Source: JACCXG01 sp963836735
GTDB lineage: Bacteria; Acidobacteriota; Vicinamibacteria; Vicinamibacterales; 2-12-FULL-66-21
Length of the DNA stretch: 64,000 nt
Reading direction: 5' to 3'
Assembly: GCA_963836735.1 (NCBI GenBank)
Contig: CAWIKP010000022.1
Coordinates: 186,001-250,000, forward strand
In this document: positions 57,035-64,000 of the stretch, piece after piece
Position numbering within the stretch: the stretch's first letter is position 1
How the letters are laid out: each line of letters begins with the position of its first letter
Program-made: the position numbers and the translations under genes
The notes under the pieces: generated by a model
Seen by the model: only the letters and a program-made list of their open reading frames with translations
Database searches by the model: none
What the model was told of the DNA's origin: nothing

Positions 57035-58309
57035 CTACTTGCTGTCCGTCCACATCGGACGCGAGCGTCCATTGAGATCCCACACCACCTGCCCGGCCCT
57101 GATCGTGAGCTCGCACTCGAGCTTCTGATCGCCGAGCATCCGGTTGCCGCCGCTGTCGATGAAGCCGAACTCGCCGCGCCGCAGCGCGAGCACCGCGATG
57201 TCCGCCTCGGCGCCAGCCGTGAGGTGACCGAGCTCCGGCCGCTTGATTACCGCCGCCGCCCGCACCGTGTTTGCCTTGATGACGTCCGCGAGCGGCATGC
57301 CGAGGTTCAGGAACTTCGACATCGTGTTGAGGATGTCCTTCATGCCGGCGTTCATGCTTCCGCTGTGAAGGTCGGTGCTGATCACGTCCGGCGTGAAGCC
57401 CTGCTTCATTGCCGGCACCGCCTGGCGGAACAGAAAGCTGCCGCCGCCATGGCCGGCGTCGAAGATGATCCCCCGCTTCCGGGCATCCCAGACGAAGGGC
57501 CGTACTTTGCCCTGCTCGTCGACGATCGGGATCCGTCCGTTCACGTGGGCGTACATGTGGGTCAGGATGTCGCCCGGCCGCAGATACTTGAGCAGCAGGT
57601 CCTCGAGCGGGAGCGGCGGTGTGTTGTTGCCGAAATCGACCATCACCGGCACGTTCATGGCGGTTCCCGCCTCGACCGCGCGCTTGACCGGATCCCATTC
57701 AGCGCCCGAATAATGCGCGACCTTGATCCCGACGATCGAGGCCGCGTTCTGCTTGATCCGCATGGCGGTGAGCCGCGCGTCCATGTCGTTGAGATTCTGT
57801 TCGACCGGCCCGCCCTTCATGCCCGACCCGACGATGTTGATGAAGGCGAGCACGCGGGTGCGGGAACGATCGATGACCTGCTCCTTGAACTGCGGGAAGT
57901 TGCGCCATCCCGATCCGCCGGCGTCCACCAGCGTGGTCTGGCCGCTGCGGAACGAGTGCGCGTCGGGTTGCACGGCGCTGTCGGCGTTGCTCAGGTACGC
58001 GTCCTTCTCCGTGCCGAAGAACACGTGAGCGTGGATGTCGATCAGCCCGGGGACGACGTAGAGCCCGGTCGCATCGATGACCCGCATCGCCGGCGCCGGC
58101 GAGATGCTGGCTGCGACCTGCGCGACCTTGCCGCCCGAGACCGCGACGTCCATGACCGCGTCGATGTTGTTGCGCGGGTCGATGACCCGGCCGCCTTTGA
58201 TCAGCAGGTCGGGGGAGGCGCGCCCTGCGGCTGGGCGGGTGTTCGGGAGTCCGAGGAAGAGCAGTGCAATGACGAGGCCAAGGCGACCGAAGGAGAACCG
58301 TCTGCTCAC
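57035..58309 (-). CDS. exported amidohydrolase/deacetylase family metallohydrolase
   Basis: The intact 424-residue protein has signal peptide LGLVIALLFLGLPNTRPAAG. It is a dihydroorotase/D-aminoacylase-like metallohydrolase: LLIKGGRVIDPRNNIDAVMD, the HxH metal motif in GLIDIHAHVFFG, a probable carbamylated lysine in IVGIKVAHYSG, and histidines in ILTHMYAHVNGR, FDAGHGGGSFL and ISTDLHSGSM. Relatives form the EF_0837-type amidohydrolase family, which is encoded beside SelA-like PLP enzymes elsewhere. The SelA-like gene lies just beyond TonB receptor 3 here, so the association is conserved. It would remove an acyl or amide group before the PLP enzyme acts. Confidence 0.9.
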   Translation of the reverse strand: MSRRFSFGRLGLVIALLFLGLPNTRPAAGRASPDLLIKGGRVIDPRNNIDAVMDVAVSGGKVAQVAASISPAPAMRVIDATGLYVVPGLIDIHAHVFFGTEKDAYLSNADSAVQPDAHSFRSGQTTLVDAGGSGWRNFPQFKEQVIDRSRTRVLAFINIVGSGMKGGPVEQNLNDMDARLTAMRIKQNAASIVGIKVAHYSGAEWDPVKRAVEAGTAMNVPVMVDFGNNTPPLPLEDLLLKYLRPGDILTHMYAHVNGRIPIVDEQGKVRPFVWDARKRGIIFDAGHGGGSFLFRQAVPAMKQGFTPDVISTDLHSGSMNAGMKDILNTMSKFLNLGMPLADVIKANTVRAAAVIKRPELGHLTAGAEADIAVLALRRGEFGFIDSGGNRMLGDQKLECELTIRAGQVVWDLNGRSRPMWTDSK

Positions 58310-58468
58310 GCTGCTCTCCGGTTGTAGCTATCGGCGGCAGCTATCAGCCGCGGTCTTGAACCCGGCCAGCTCAGCCTCGATGACGTAGCTGCCGATCGGC
58401 AAGACGTAACGGACGGATTGTATCGGTGGTGTAAACCGCGCCTACATTGGCTTACGCGGGCGGCGGAG

Positions 58469-59965
58469 TCAAGGCAGACGCGTCAAAAAGATGCGGGCGC
58501 CGATGCGAAGCGCGGGCAGCACGAATTCGGTGCCGCCGTCGCGGTGCTCGAATGGCAGCAGGACCGCTGGTTGCCCCGGCGCTTCGTACCGCACCTCGGA
58601 GAACGTCCCGCGCACGCGCACCTGGATTGGCAGCGGCTGGGCTGCGTAGTTCAACGCGGTGAGCAGCATGCCGTCACCGGTACGGCGCGCATACGGCGCC
58701 ACCAGCACGGTGATGCCGTTCCAGATGTCGACGATGCGCCGGCCGGATCCGAGCAGCTGTCGCATCTCGAGGGCAAACGTGTTCGGGTCCACCGGCGCGT
58801 CCTGGCTCTCGATCACCCGGCCCTTGCCGACGGTGTAGGTCGCGCGCCGCTCGCCTTTGACTGCGGCGGCCTGATGCCACGGGAACGTGGCCGCGCCGGA
58901 CTTGACGGCTGCCGTTCCCGCGACCAGCACCGTGCCGCCGCCGCTCGCGAATGCCTGCACGCGCTGCAGCACGCGCTCGTCGGGATCGTCGAGCACGATC
59001 AACAGATCGATCCCAGTCAGGTCGTTCGACGCGAGCGCGGCAGGCGCCAGCGAGGCGAACGGCAGGTTGTGGCGCGCCAGGAGATTCATCACTTCGAACG
59101 ACCGCATCGGATCGGCAGTGACGACCGCGACGTTGGCGAGCGGCTGGTGCTGGAACGGAACGTTCCAGGCGTAGAAGCCGAGGAACCCCTTCATCTCCTC
59201 CCAATCCGCGCGCGCGTCGGGATCTCCCGTGACGAGCGCTTCTTCGAATCGCTGATGCAGCGGTAACACGAGATCCGCCCCGAAGCTGCCGGCTTCCGCA
59301 ATCGCGACCAGGTAATTCTCGAGCCGTGGACCGCGATCGAGATCGGAGACCGTGATCGGCTGCCAGGAGTAGGTGAGCAGAACCGGCGCTGGCGCGTTCG
59401 GTGTCCGGTCCATCGCGATCCGCACGAGCGCCTCGTTGTTCTCCAGCCACGGTTGCGAGGATCGATTGGTCACCTGGAGAACGTCCTTGTTCCGCGTCAC
59501 CCAGTTGGTGCGGATATGCGGCCACTTGCCCCGATCCTCGGCAACGCGTACCGGTGTGCCCTGCTGCGCGAGCCGCTCGATCTGCGCCGCCGGCAGCCCG
59601 CCTTTCACGATGACCCCGGCGGTACCGGCGATCGGTTTGAAGGTCGCCGCGCTCGCCGCCTCGATCTCCACGTACACGCGATAGCCCTGCTCGAGGGCAG
59701 TTCGAATCGTCGCGGCCTGGACGGCGGGCACGACCACGGTGTCGATCCCAAGCGCGTGGGCCGGGGGATTCGTTCGAAATCCCAACGAATCAAGAGTCTC
59801 GGCGCGCGCTTCGCGCTCGGTGGCAATTGCCAAAACTGCCAAAGTTGCCAAGATTGCCAAAATTGAAAGCTGGCCTTCCGGAAGGCGCTGCAACCGTGGC
59901 AATTCGAATTTTGGCAATTTTGGCAATCTTGGCAATTTTGGCACGTCGTTGGCAATGGCGAGCAT
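58469..59965 (-). CDS. hypothetical exported protein (about 450-500 aa) with repeat-derived N-terminus
   Basis: The literal frame from the ATG at 59965 gives 498 residues. Residues about 3-48 are encoded by a palindromic repeat (59821-59965): PKLPRLPKLPKF from one arm and the hydrophobic LSILAILATLAVLAIA (33-48) from the other, followed by TEREARA and the mature protein. The rest has a glutamine-amidotransferase-like Rossmann appearance (VAVVTADPMRSFEVMNLLAR, LTGIDLLIVLDDPDERVLQ, ASGGGTVLVAGTAA) and a C-terminal beta section (GTEFVLPALRIGARIFLT). It resembles trimerisation-type domains of glycosidases, without catalytic residues I can name. TTG codons in the arm could also start translation. 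It is last in the DUF362-PQQ-ApbE run. Confidence 0.65.
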   Translation of the reverse strand: MLAIANDVPKLPRLPKLPKFELPRLQRLPEGQLSILAILATLAVLAIATEREARAETLDSLGFRTNPPAHALGIDTVVVPAVQAATIRTALEQGYRVYVEIEAASAATFKPIAGTAGVIVKGGLPAAQIERLAQQGTPVRVAEDRGKWPHIRTNWVTRNKDVLQVTNRSSQPWLENNEALVRIAMDRTPNAPAPVLLTYSWQPITVSDLDRGPRLENYLVAIAEAGSFGADLVLPLHQRFEEALVTGDPDARADWEEMKGFLGFYAWNVPFQHQPLANVAVVTADPMRSFEVMNLLARHNLPFASLAPAALASNDLTGIDLLIVLDDPDERVLQRVQAFASGGGTVLVAGTAAVKSGAATFPWHQAAAVKGERRATYTVGKGRVIESQDAPVDPNTFALEMRQLLGSGRRIVDIWNGITVLVAPYARRTGDGMLLTALNYAAQPLPIQVRVRGTFSEVRYEAPGQPAVLLPFEHRDGGTEFVLPALRIGARIFLTRLP

Positions 59966-60966
59966 TGCCTAGCGCTTTCCACCGTGGCGCCCTGAATGTC
60001 CCGGTGCATGGCGATCACGTCCCCGGTCGCCGAGAGCCACACCGCCGAGGCGCCCGGAAAGCCTTCGAGTACCCGTTTGCCTTCCTCGATCGGCAGCAAC
60101 AGCAGCGTCGTCGAGAGCGCGTCGGCCTGCGTGGCGCTGAGGATGCGGACAATCACGGTGACGGTGGACTCGACCGGCCTGCCGCGCGCCGGATCGATGA
60201 TGTCGCCGTAGCCGCGATCCCCTGACGCCATCGGGACCCGCCCCTGGCGCGAGGTGGAGATCGAGGAATCGCGCAGTTCGATCTCGCCGAGGCCGGCGCC
60301 GTCGACGCCGAGGTCCACCATCCATCCGGTTCGATCGGGCGGTTGGCCGATGGCCGCGACGGAGCTCTGACCGGCATTCACCACCGCGTGCTCGATGCCG
60401 GCCCCCTGGAGGATCTGCATGGCACGCTCGACGGCGTAGCCTTTGCCGATCCCGCCGAGATCGATGGAGACACAATCGGAGTTGAGATGCACCTTGTCGG
60501 GCGGCATCAGTTGCACTTTCTCGTACCCGACACAGCGCTTCGCTTTCTCGATGGCCTCTGGCGACGGCGGATGGCCGCTCGCCTGGGCCGCCTGCCACAG
60601 GCGCACCAGCGGTCCGACGGTCACGTCGAAGCTGCCGCCGGAACGGCGCGAGATCTCCATCGACTGGCTGAGCACATCGTAGAGCGCCGGGTCGACGCCG
60701 ACGAAGCCGGTGCGGCCGCTGCGAACCAGCTTCGCGAGATCGCTTTCGGGATCGAAGTGGCTCATCACGTGATCCAGCCGGACGATCTCGGCGAGCGCGA
60801 CCTCGATCGCGCGCTCCGCCTTCCCGCCCGACGCGTGGTACGCCACGATGTCGAACATCGTGCCCATCGCGTAGCGCTGGGCATGAATGAAGACCAGGCC
60901 GTCGGCGCGAAGGCAGGTGCACGCCAGAACCGCGAGTGCCGCTCCTTCAACGAAGCGCATAGACAA
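59605..60966 (-). CDS. apbE: FAD:protein FMN transferase (ApbE family), end uncertain
   Basis: The N-terminus (RFVEGAALAVLACTCLRADG) is a signal, perhaps lipidated at LAC. ApbE attaches FMN to threonine in exported flavoproteins. Motifs present: RYAMGTMFDIVAY, FDPESDLAKL, CVSIDLGGIGKGYAVERAM (flavin loop), YGDIIDPARGRPVE, and ATQADALSTTLLLL with the Mg-binding D..ST. The family domain ends near residue 330 (about 59980). Beyond this the frame stays open through the palindromic repeat to 59605 and overlaps the next gene by 360 bp, so the last 120 codons are probably not real; a nearer stop would need a frameshift. The gene overlaps the PQQ-propeller gene by 20 bp. No flavinylation target was found in the window. 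Confidence 0.8.
   Translation of the reverse strand: MSMRFVEGAALAVLACTCLRADGLVFIHAQRYAMGTMFDIVAYHASGGKAERAIEVALAEIVRLDHVMSHFDPESDLAKLVRSGRTGFVGVDPALYDVLSQSMEISRRSGGSFDVTVGPLVRLWQAAQASGHPPSPEAIEKAKRCVGYEKVQLMPPDKVHLNSDCVSIDLGGIGKGYAVERAMQILQGAGIEHAVVNAGQSSVAAIGQPPDRTGWMVDLGVDGAGLGEIELRDSSISTSRQGRVPMASGDRGYGDIIDPARGRPVESTVTVIVRILSATQADALSTTLLLLPIEEGKRVLEGFPGASAVWLSATGDVIAMHRDIQGATVESARQCSPLPTTCQNCQDCQNCQNSNCHGCSAFRKASFQFWQSWQLWQFWQLPPSAKRAPRLLIRWDFERIPRPTRLGSTPWSCPPSRPRRFELPSSRAIACTWRSRRRARRPSNRSPVPPGSS
59821..59965. repeat. palindromic repeat, TTGCCAAAA-arm type, overlapping two reading frames
   Basis: The left arm has TTGCCAAAACTGCCAAAG and TTGCCAAGATTGCCAAAA. The right arm is the mirror, TTTTGGCAATTTTGGCAATC and TTGGCAATTTTGGC. 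The centre is a perfect 14-bp palindrome, GCCTTCCGGAAGGC (59873-59886). All three minus-strand frames remain open across it. It has the same architecture as the other intergenic palindromes but a different arm sequence. Confidence 0.85.
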
Positions 60967-61984
60967 CGCCCGGATAGGTCGCCAGGTAGACCGCCTCGGT
61001 CGAGACGATCGGCGTGGAGCTCACCGACCCGCCGAGGTTGGCGCGCCACAGCTCCTTTCCCGTTTCGGTCTCGAACGCCTGGGTGGTCCCGTAGAAGCTC
61101 TGAACGCACACGAAACCGTCCGCGGCGAGCGGCGGCGCCGTGATGGCCCGCATCGGCCGGGACTTCCAGAGCTCCCGGCCATCGGCGGCCGACAAGGCAT
61201 AGAGGGAGCCGTCCCGCCCGCCGAAGAAGACTTTGCCGCCGGCCACCGCCGCCGACGAGGTCACGCCAAGGCCGGTCTCGACCTTCCAGCGCACCTTTCC
61301 AGACTCCATGTCGACGGCGTAGAAGAAGTAATCCTCCGATCCGACCAGCACCAGGCCGCCGTCGACCGCGGGCGACGCCACCACGCCGTCGGCAGCCCGA
61401 TGAATCCAGGCGTCTTTGCCGGTGGCACGCTCGAGGGCGATGAGGCGGCCGTCGCCGCAGCCCAGGAAGAGTCGCCGATCGCTGACATACGCGGTCGAAC
61501 AGATGCGCGCGTCCAGCTGCCGGCGCCATCGCAGCTGCCCGGTTGCTCGATCGATCGCGGAGAGATCGCCACCGGTACTGCCGACATAGACGGTGTCGTC
61601 GTACACGGCCGGGGAGGCCCAGACCTCCCCGGCGCTCTCGACCTGCCAGCGCCGCGCGCCCGACGCCCGGTCCACCGCGTTCACCGTGCCGTCGTCTGCG
61701 CCGAAGAGCACGAGGTTGCCGGAGATGGCGGGGGTCGAGTGGAGGGCAGCCTGGGCCTGGTAGCGCCAGCGTTCCCGGCCGTTGCCGCCGTCGAGGGCGT
61801 AAAGGCGGCCGTCGCGGCAGGTCACGTAAAGCACGCCGTCGCGCAGCACCGGGCTGGACCGGATCGCGTCACCGAGTGTGACTTTCCAGATCAGCTCGGT
61901 CGGCGGCTTTCGGGCTACGGCAGCAACGCCGCCACGGCGGTCGTTGGTCGCCAGCAGCGTGACCCAGTTGGTGTCGGGTTGCAT
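60947..61984 (-). CDS. PQQ-like beta-propeller repeat protein
   Basis: The intact 345-residue protein is a series of seven or eight blades, each ending in a W motif (ALDGGNGRERWRYQ, AVDRASGARRWQV, AIDRATGQLRWRRQL, ALERATGKDAWIH, AVDMESGKVRWKVE, ALSAADGRELWKS). It lacks a signal peptide as read, so export is uncertain; the start ATG overlaps the DUF362 gene's TGA (ATGA). The N-terminal 30 residues look like a short cytoplasmic entry. Such proteins may bind PQQ or act as scaffolds (BamB-like). Redox partnership with ApbE and the DUF362 protein is suggested by the operon. Confidence 0.88.
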   Translation of the reverse strand: MQPDTNWVTLLATNDRRGGVAAVARKPPTELIWKVTLGDAIRSSPVLRDGVLYVTCRDGRLYALDGGNGRERWRYQAQAALHSTPAISGNLVLFGADDGTVNAVDRASGARRWQVESAGEVWASPAVYDDTVYVGSTGGDLSAIDRATGQLRWRRQLDARICSTAYVSDRRLFLGCGDGRLIALERATGKDAWIHRAADGVVASPAVDGGLVLVGSEDYFFYAVDMESGKVRWKVETGLGVTSSAAVAGGKVFFGGRDGSLYALSAADGRELWKSRPMRAITAPPLAADGFVCVQSFYGTTQAFETETGKELWRANLGGSVSSTPIVSTEAVYLATYPGVVYALR

Positions 61985-63192
61985 CAGGCGACGGTAATCC
62001 TTCGACGATCGATCTTCGCGAGATCCCACACTCCGAGACCCAGCTCCGAGGCGGTCCGGATGTGGTTGGGCTCCCGATAGAACGGATTCTTCTGCGCCGT
62101 GCGTTCGATGTCGGAGCTGCGGCCAAGATTGGCCGGGTTGCGATCCCAGAGCGACGGCGCTCCGACCTCGCGGCGCTTCTGCTCGACGATCTCGAGCTCG
62201 ACGCGATCGATCGCGACCGGGTCGGTCCCGATCAGGAGCGTCTTCGCTTCCCAGACGAACTCGGGATTCCAGCCGAACGGGCCGCCGTGATAGACGGCGC
62301 GGATGCCGTCCATGATGTGCAGCACGGACTTCGATCGCAGCGGCCCGACGCTGCACATCACCGGAATCACCGGATCCGTATACGTCTTGGGATCCACGTG
62401 CGTGCGCGCCACGTTGTTGAACGAACCGTAGGCCAGGTTCTTCAGGCAGCCGGTCACGCCCGACGCGTTGTGCTCCTTCAGGCAGGGAAGATTGATGATC
62501 TTGGTGGCTTCGCGGGTCACGATGCTGGCGAGGTAGGACCGGGTCTCGCGCTCGCCGAAACAGTCCATTTCGCAGTAGACGTCGGGGTCGTAGCCGCTCC
62601 GGTTGACGTCGCTCGAGCCCTTGACCGACCAGCGTTGATCGAGCCCCACGACGCGGACGCCGGCGGGCACCTGCGTGTGGTAGCCGTTGACCTCGAGCTG
62701 ATTCGAGTTGCGATCGTAAACGATGATGTTCTTGTTCGGCACGCCGGCGGCATTCAGCGCCGCGATCACCTCGCGCAGCAGGGCGATCGAGGTGACCGTC
62801 GCCGGCGCGCTCGAGGGGTTCACCTTGATCGCGACGACGTCGGCCGGCGCGACGAAGCGCGCCCAGGCATCCGCGGGATTCTTGTCCCCGGTCAGCGCGG
62901 TCATGCCCTGGGTGAGCATGGCGCGCACTGCCGGCTGCTCAATGCGCCGATCCCGGATCGCCTGCGGATGAAAGACGTCGATCACGCGCCCGGGAAAGAG
63001 GCCGGGCATCGCCAGCGGTGACGGGGTCGCGTCGGGTGCGTGAACGGCGATCTTGAGCGAGCCGAGCGCGGAAGGCTCCTGCGCGCGCGAACGTCCGCCC
63101 TGACGTGCTCGGGCGCCGAGCATTGTCAAGGGCCCCCAGCCCAAGTGCAGGGTGCCGAGCGCCGCGTTATAAACGAAGGTCCGCCGATCCAT
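61984..63192 (-). CDS. DUF362 domain protein with Tat-like signal
   Basis: The intact 402-residue protein begins MDRRTFVYNAALGTLHLGWG, a twin-arginine-like signal (RRTFVY). The DUF362 core is seen in VVAIKVNPSSAP, LLREVIAALNAAGVPNKNII, VYDRNS, then INLPCLKEHNASGVTGCLKN, the most conserved DUF362 region, and LLIGTDPVAIDRVELEIVEQ. DUF362 members are uncharacterised; some relatives bind Fe-S clusters, but here only isolated cysteines occur. It is in an operon with the SelA-like gene upstream (10 bp) and the PQQ-propeller gene (ATGA overlap). It probably acts in the periplasm. Confidence 0.9.
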   Translation of the reverse strand: MDRRTFVYNAALGTLHLGWGPLTMLGARARQGGRSRAQEPSALGSLKIAVHAPDATPSPLAMPGLFPGRVIDVFHPQAIRDRRIEQPAVRAMLTQGMTALTGDKNPADAWARFVAPADVVAIKVNPSSAPATVTSIALLREVIAALNAAGVPNKNIIVYDRNSNQLEVNGYHTQVPAGVRVVGLDQRWSVKGSSDVNRSGYDPDVYCEMDCFGERETRSYLASIVTREATKIINLPCLKEHNASGVTGCLKNLAYGSFNNVARTHVDPKTYTDPVIPVMCSVGPLRSKSVLHIMDGIRAVYHGGPFGWNPEFVWEAKTLLIGTDPVAIDRVELEIVEQKRREVGAPSLWDRNPANLGRSSDIERTAQKNPFYREPNHIRTASELGLGVWDLAKIDRRRITVA

Positions 63193-63201
63193 GGGTCGCC
63201 A

Positions 63202-64000
63202 CTATGCGGCCGTGTTTTTCCGTTCCAGGACTTCCTTCAGACGGCGGGCCACGACCTTTTCCTCGCCGTTGCGCATCATCCAGACGCCGATGACCAAGGC
63301 CGCCTCCTCGTTGCGGATGGCGATCGACGGCTCGCCGTCGCGCATCGCGTTGACGGCGGCAGCTGCCGCCTGCCGAGTGCCGCCTTCCCAGGTCACGCGC
63401 ACGTGCGGGACGTGGTTGGCGACTTCCGGCACGAAGACTTCGGCCTTGACGCCAGACACTGACGCGGCGCTGCTGCGAATCGTCTCGGCGCGCTTGTCGA
63501 ACTCCTTGCCTTCCTTCTCGAAATCCTTCCCGACGTACAGCTCCAGCGCCGCCAGCATGCCGACGATCTCTTCCTTGTTGACCTTCATGCCGCGGCCGAC
63601 GGTGTTGCCGTTGGGTGGCGCATTCCTGCGGGCGGCCGCGATCAGATCCTTCCGTCCGAGGAGCAGGCCGGCGCTCTGCGGTCCGCGGATGCCCTTGCCG
63701 CCGGAAAACGCGACGAGGTCGAAGCCCATCGCCGTGTACTTCCAGAGGTTCTCGACCGGCGGCACGTCGGCAGCCGCGTCGTTCATCGTCGGGACGCCGT
63801 GCTTCTTGCCGAGCTGCACGAACTCCTGGTCCTTGATCTGGCCGATCGGATTGTTGTTGTTGTAGAAGAGCATCATCGCGGTCTGCGGATTGATCGCACG
63901 CTCCAGCTCCTCGCGCGTTTCGACCTCGATCAGCTTCACGCCGCAGTTGCGCACCGCGTGGTCGTATCCGAAGCGATGGGACTTCTGGATGATGGCCTCG
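63202..64000 (-). CDS. SelA-like PLP-dependent enzyme (copy 2), 5' end outside window
   Basis: The visible 265 residues run from EAIIQKSHRFGYDHAVRNCG, with the coding sequence open to base 64000, to LKEVLERKNTAA. The PLP lysine is in VAFSGGKGIRGPQSAGLLLG, the same motif as in copy 1. Other shared positions include GRGMKVNKEEIVGMLAALEL and the C-terminal small domain (IAIRNEEAALVIGVWMMRNG). The N-terminus and any signal peptide lie beyond the window. It lacks the C-terminal beta domain of copy 1. It is the upstream neighbour of the DUF362 gene (10 bp gap), so it probably starts this operon. Confidence 0.88.
   Translation of the reverse strand, partial: EAIIQKSHRFGYDHAVRNCGVKLIEVETREELERAINPQTAMMLFYNNNNPIGQIKDQEFVQLGKKHGVPTMNDAAADVPPVENLWKYTAMGFDLVAFSGGKGIRGPQSAGLLLGRKDLIAAARRNAPPNGNTVGRGMKVNKEEIVGMLAALELYVGKDFEKEGKEFDKRAETIRSSAASVSGVKAEVFVPEVANHVPHVRVTWEGGTRQAAAAAVNAMRDGEPSIAIRNEEAALVIGVWMMRNGEEKVVARRLKEVLERKNTAA

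Noticed and set aside
59605..59953. Cysteine-rich tail (QNCQDCQNCQ) of the ApbE frame as a metal-binding domain
   Set aside because: It is the palindromic TTGCCAAAA repeat read in one frame; other frames give proline-leucine or glycine-phenylalanine repeats.

Overview
The window is GC-rich DNA that looks like a chromosome segment of an Acidobacteriota, probably Vicinamibacteria. This placement is inferred from gene content: three Oar-type TonB-dependent receptors with an N-terminal carboxypeptidase-regulatory-like domain, three orphan MacB-like (ADOP) permeases, one of them next to a PadR regulator, two VWFA-related acidobacterial proteins, TPR-fused sulfatase-like enzymes and PQQ-type beta-propellers. 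I saw no rRNA, tRNA, CRISPR array, phage or transposase gene.

Layout. 0.2-8.9 kb, minus strand: diheme cytochrome, dihydrodipicolinate-synthase-like aldolase, NAD-dependent epimerase, TonB receptor 1 and an amidohydrolase, a likely catabolic and uptake unit. 9.0-12.8 kb: GNAT acetyltransferase divergent from a PQQ-dependent dehydrogenase, then a DUF1684 lipoprotein. 13.0-16.2 kb: TonB receptor 2 with an intrinsic terminator. 16.5-24.0 kb, minus strand: a tight four-gene unit of two tandem sulfatase-like/TPR proteins, a VWFA-related protein and a TMTC-like membrane/TPR protein. 24.2-27.2 kb: a second TMTC-like gene and a second VWFA gene. 27.5-33.3 kb: two ADOP permeases and an autoregulated-looking PadR gene. 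33.4-37.7 kb: small proteins, a glutaredoxin/DUF2892 fusion, glgB and a small basic protein. 37.7-47.2 kb: ABC-F ATPase, EVE protein, mismatch-specific uracil-DNA glycosylase, outer-membrane barrel, Ser/Thr kinase, Tat-exported sugar-isomerase-like protein, HtrA-like protease and an esterase. 47.2-51.8 kb: ECF sigma, anti-sigma, ADOP permease 3, a DUF6249-like protein and a cupin. 52-58.3 kb: SelA-like PLP enzyme, TonB receptor 3 and an amidohydrolase/deacetylase. 58.5-64 kb: hypothetical exported protein, ApbE, PQQ propeller, DUF362 protein and a second SelA-like enzyme cut by the window end.

Two features stand out. First, at least twelve intergenic palindromic elements are scattered through the window. 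Each has arms built of degenerate 9-11 bp direct repeats, and most lie within a few bases of a stop codon; one sub-family has a conserved core hairpin with a compensatory base change. Second, many genes, especially from 13 to 26 kb, are broken by single-base frameshifts that are mostly +1 insertions while each protein continues in the next frame. I read these as uncorrected sequencing errors rather than pseudogenes and annotate the genes end to end. Coordinates inside those genes, and some starts, are therefore approximate.
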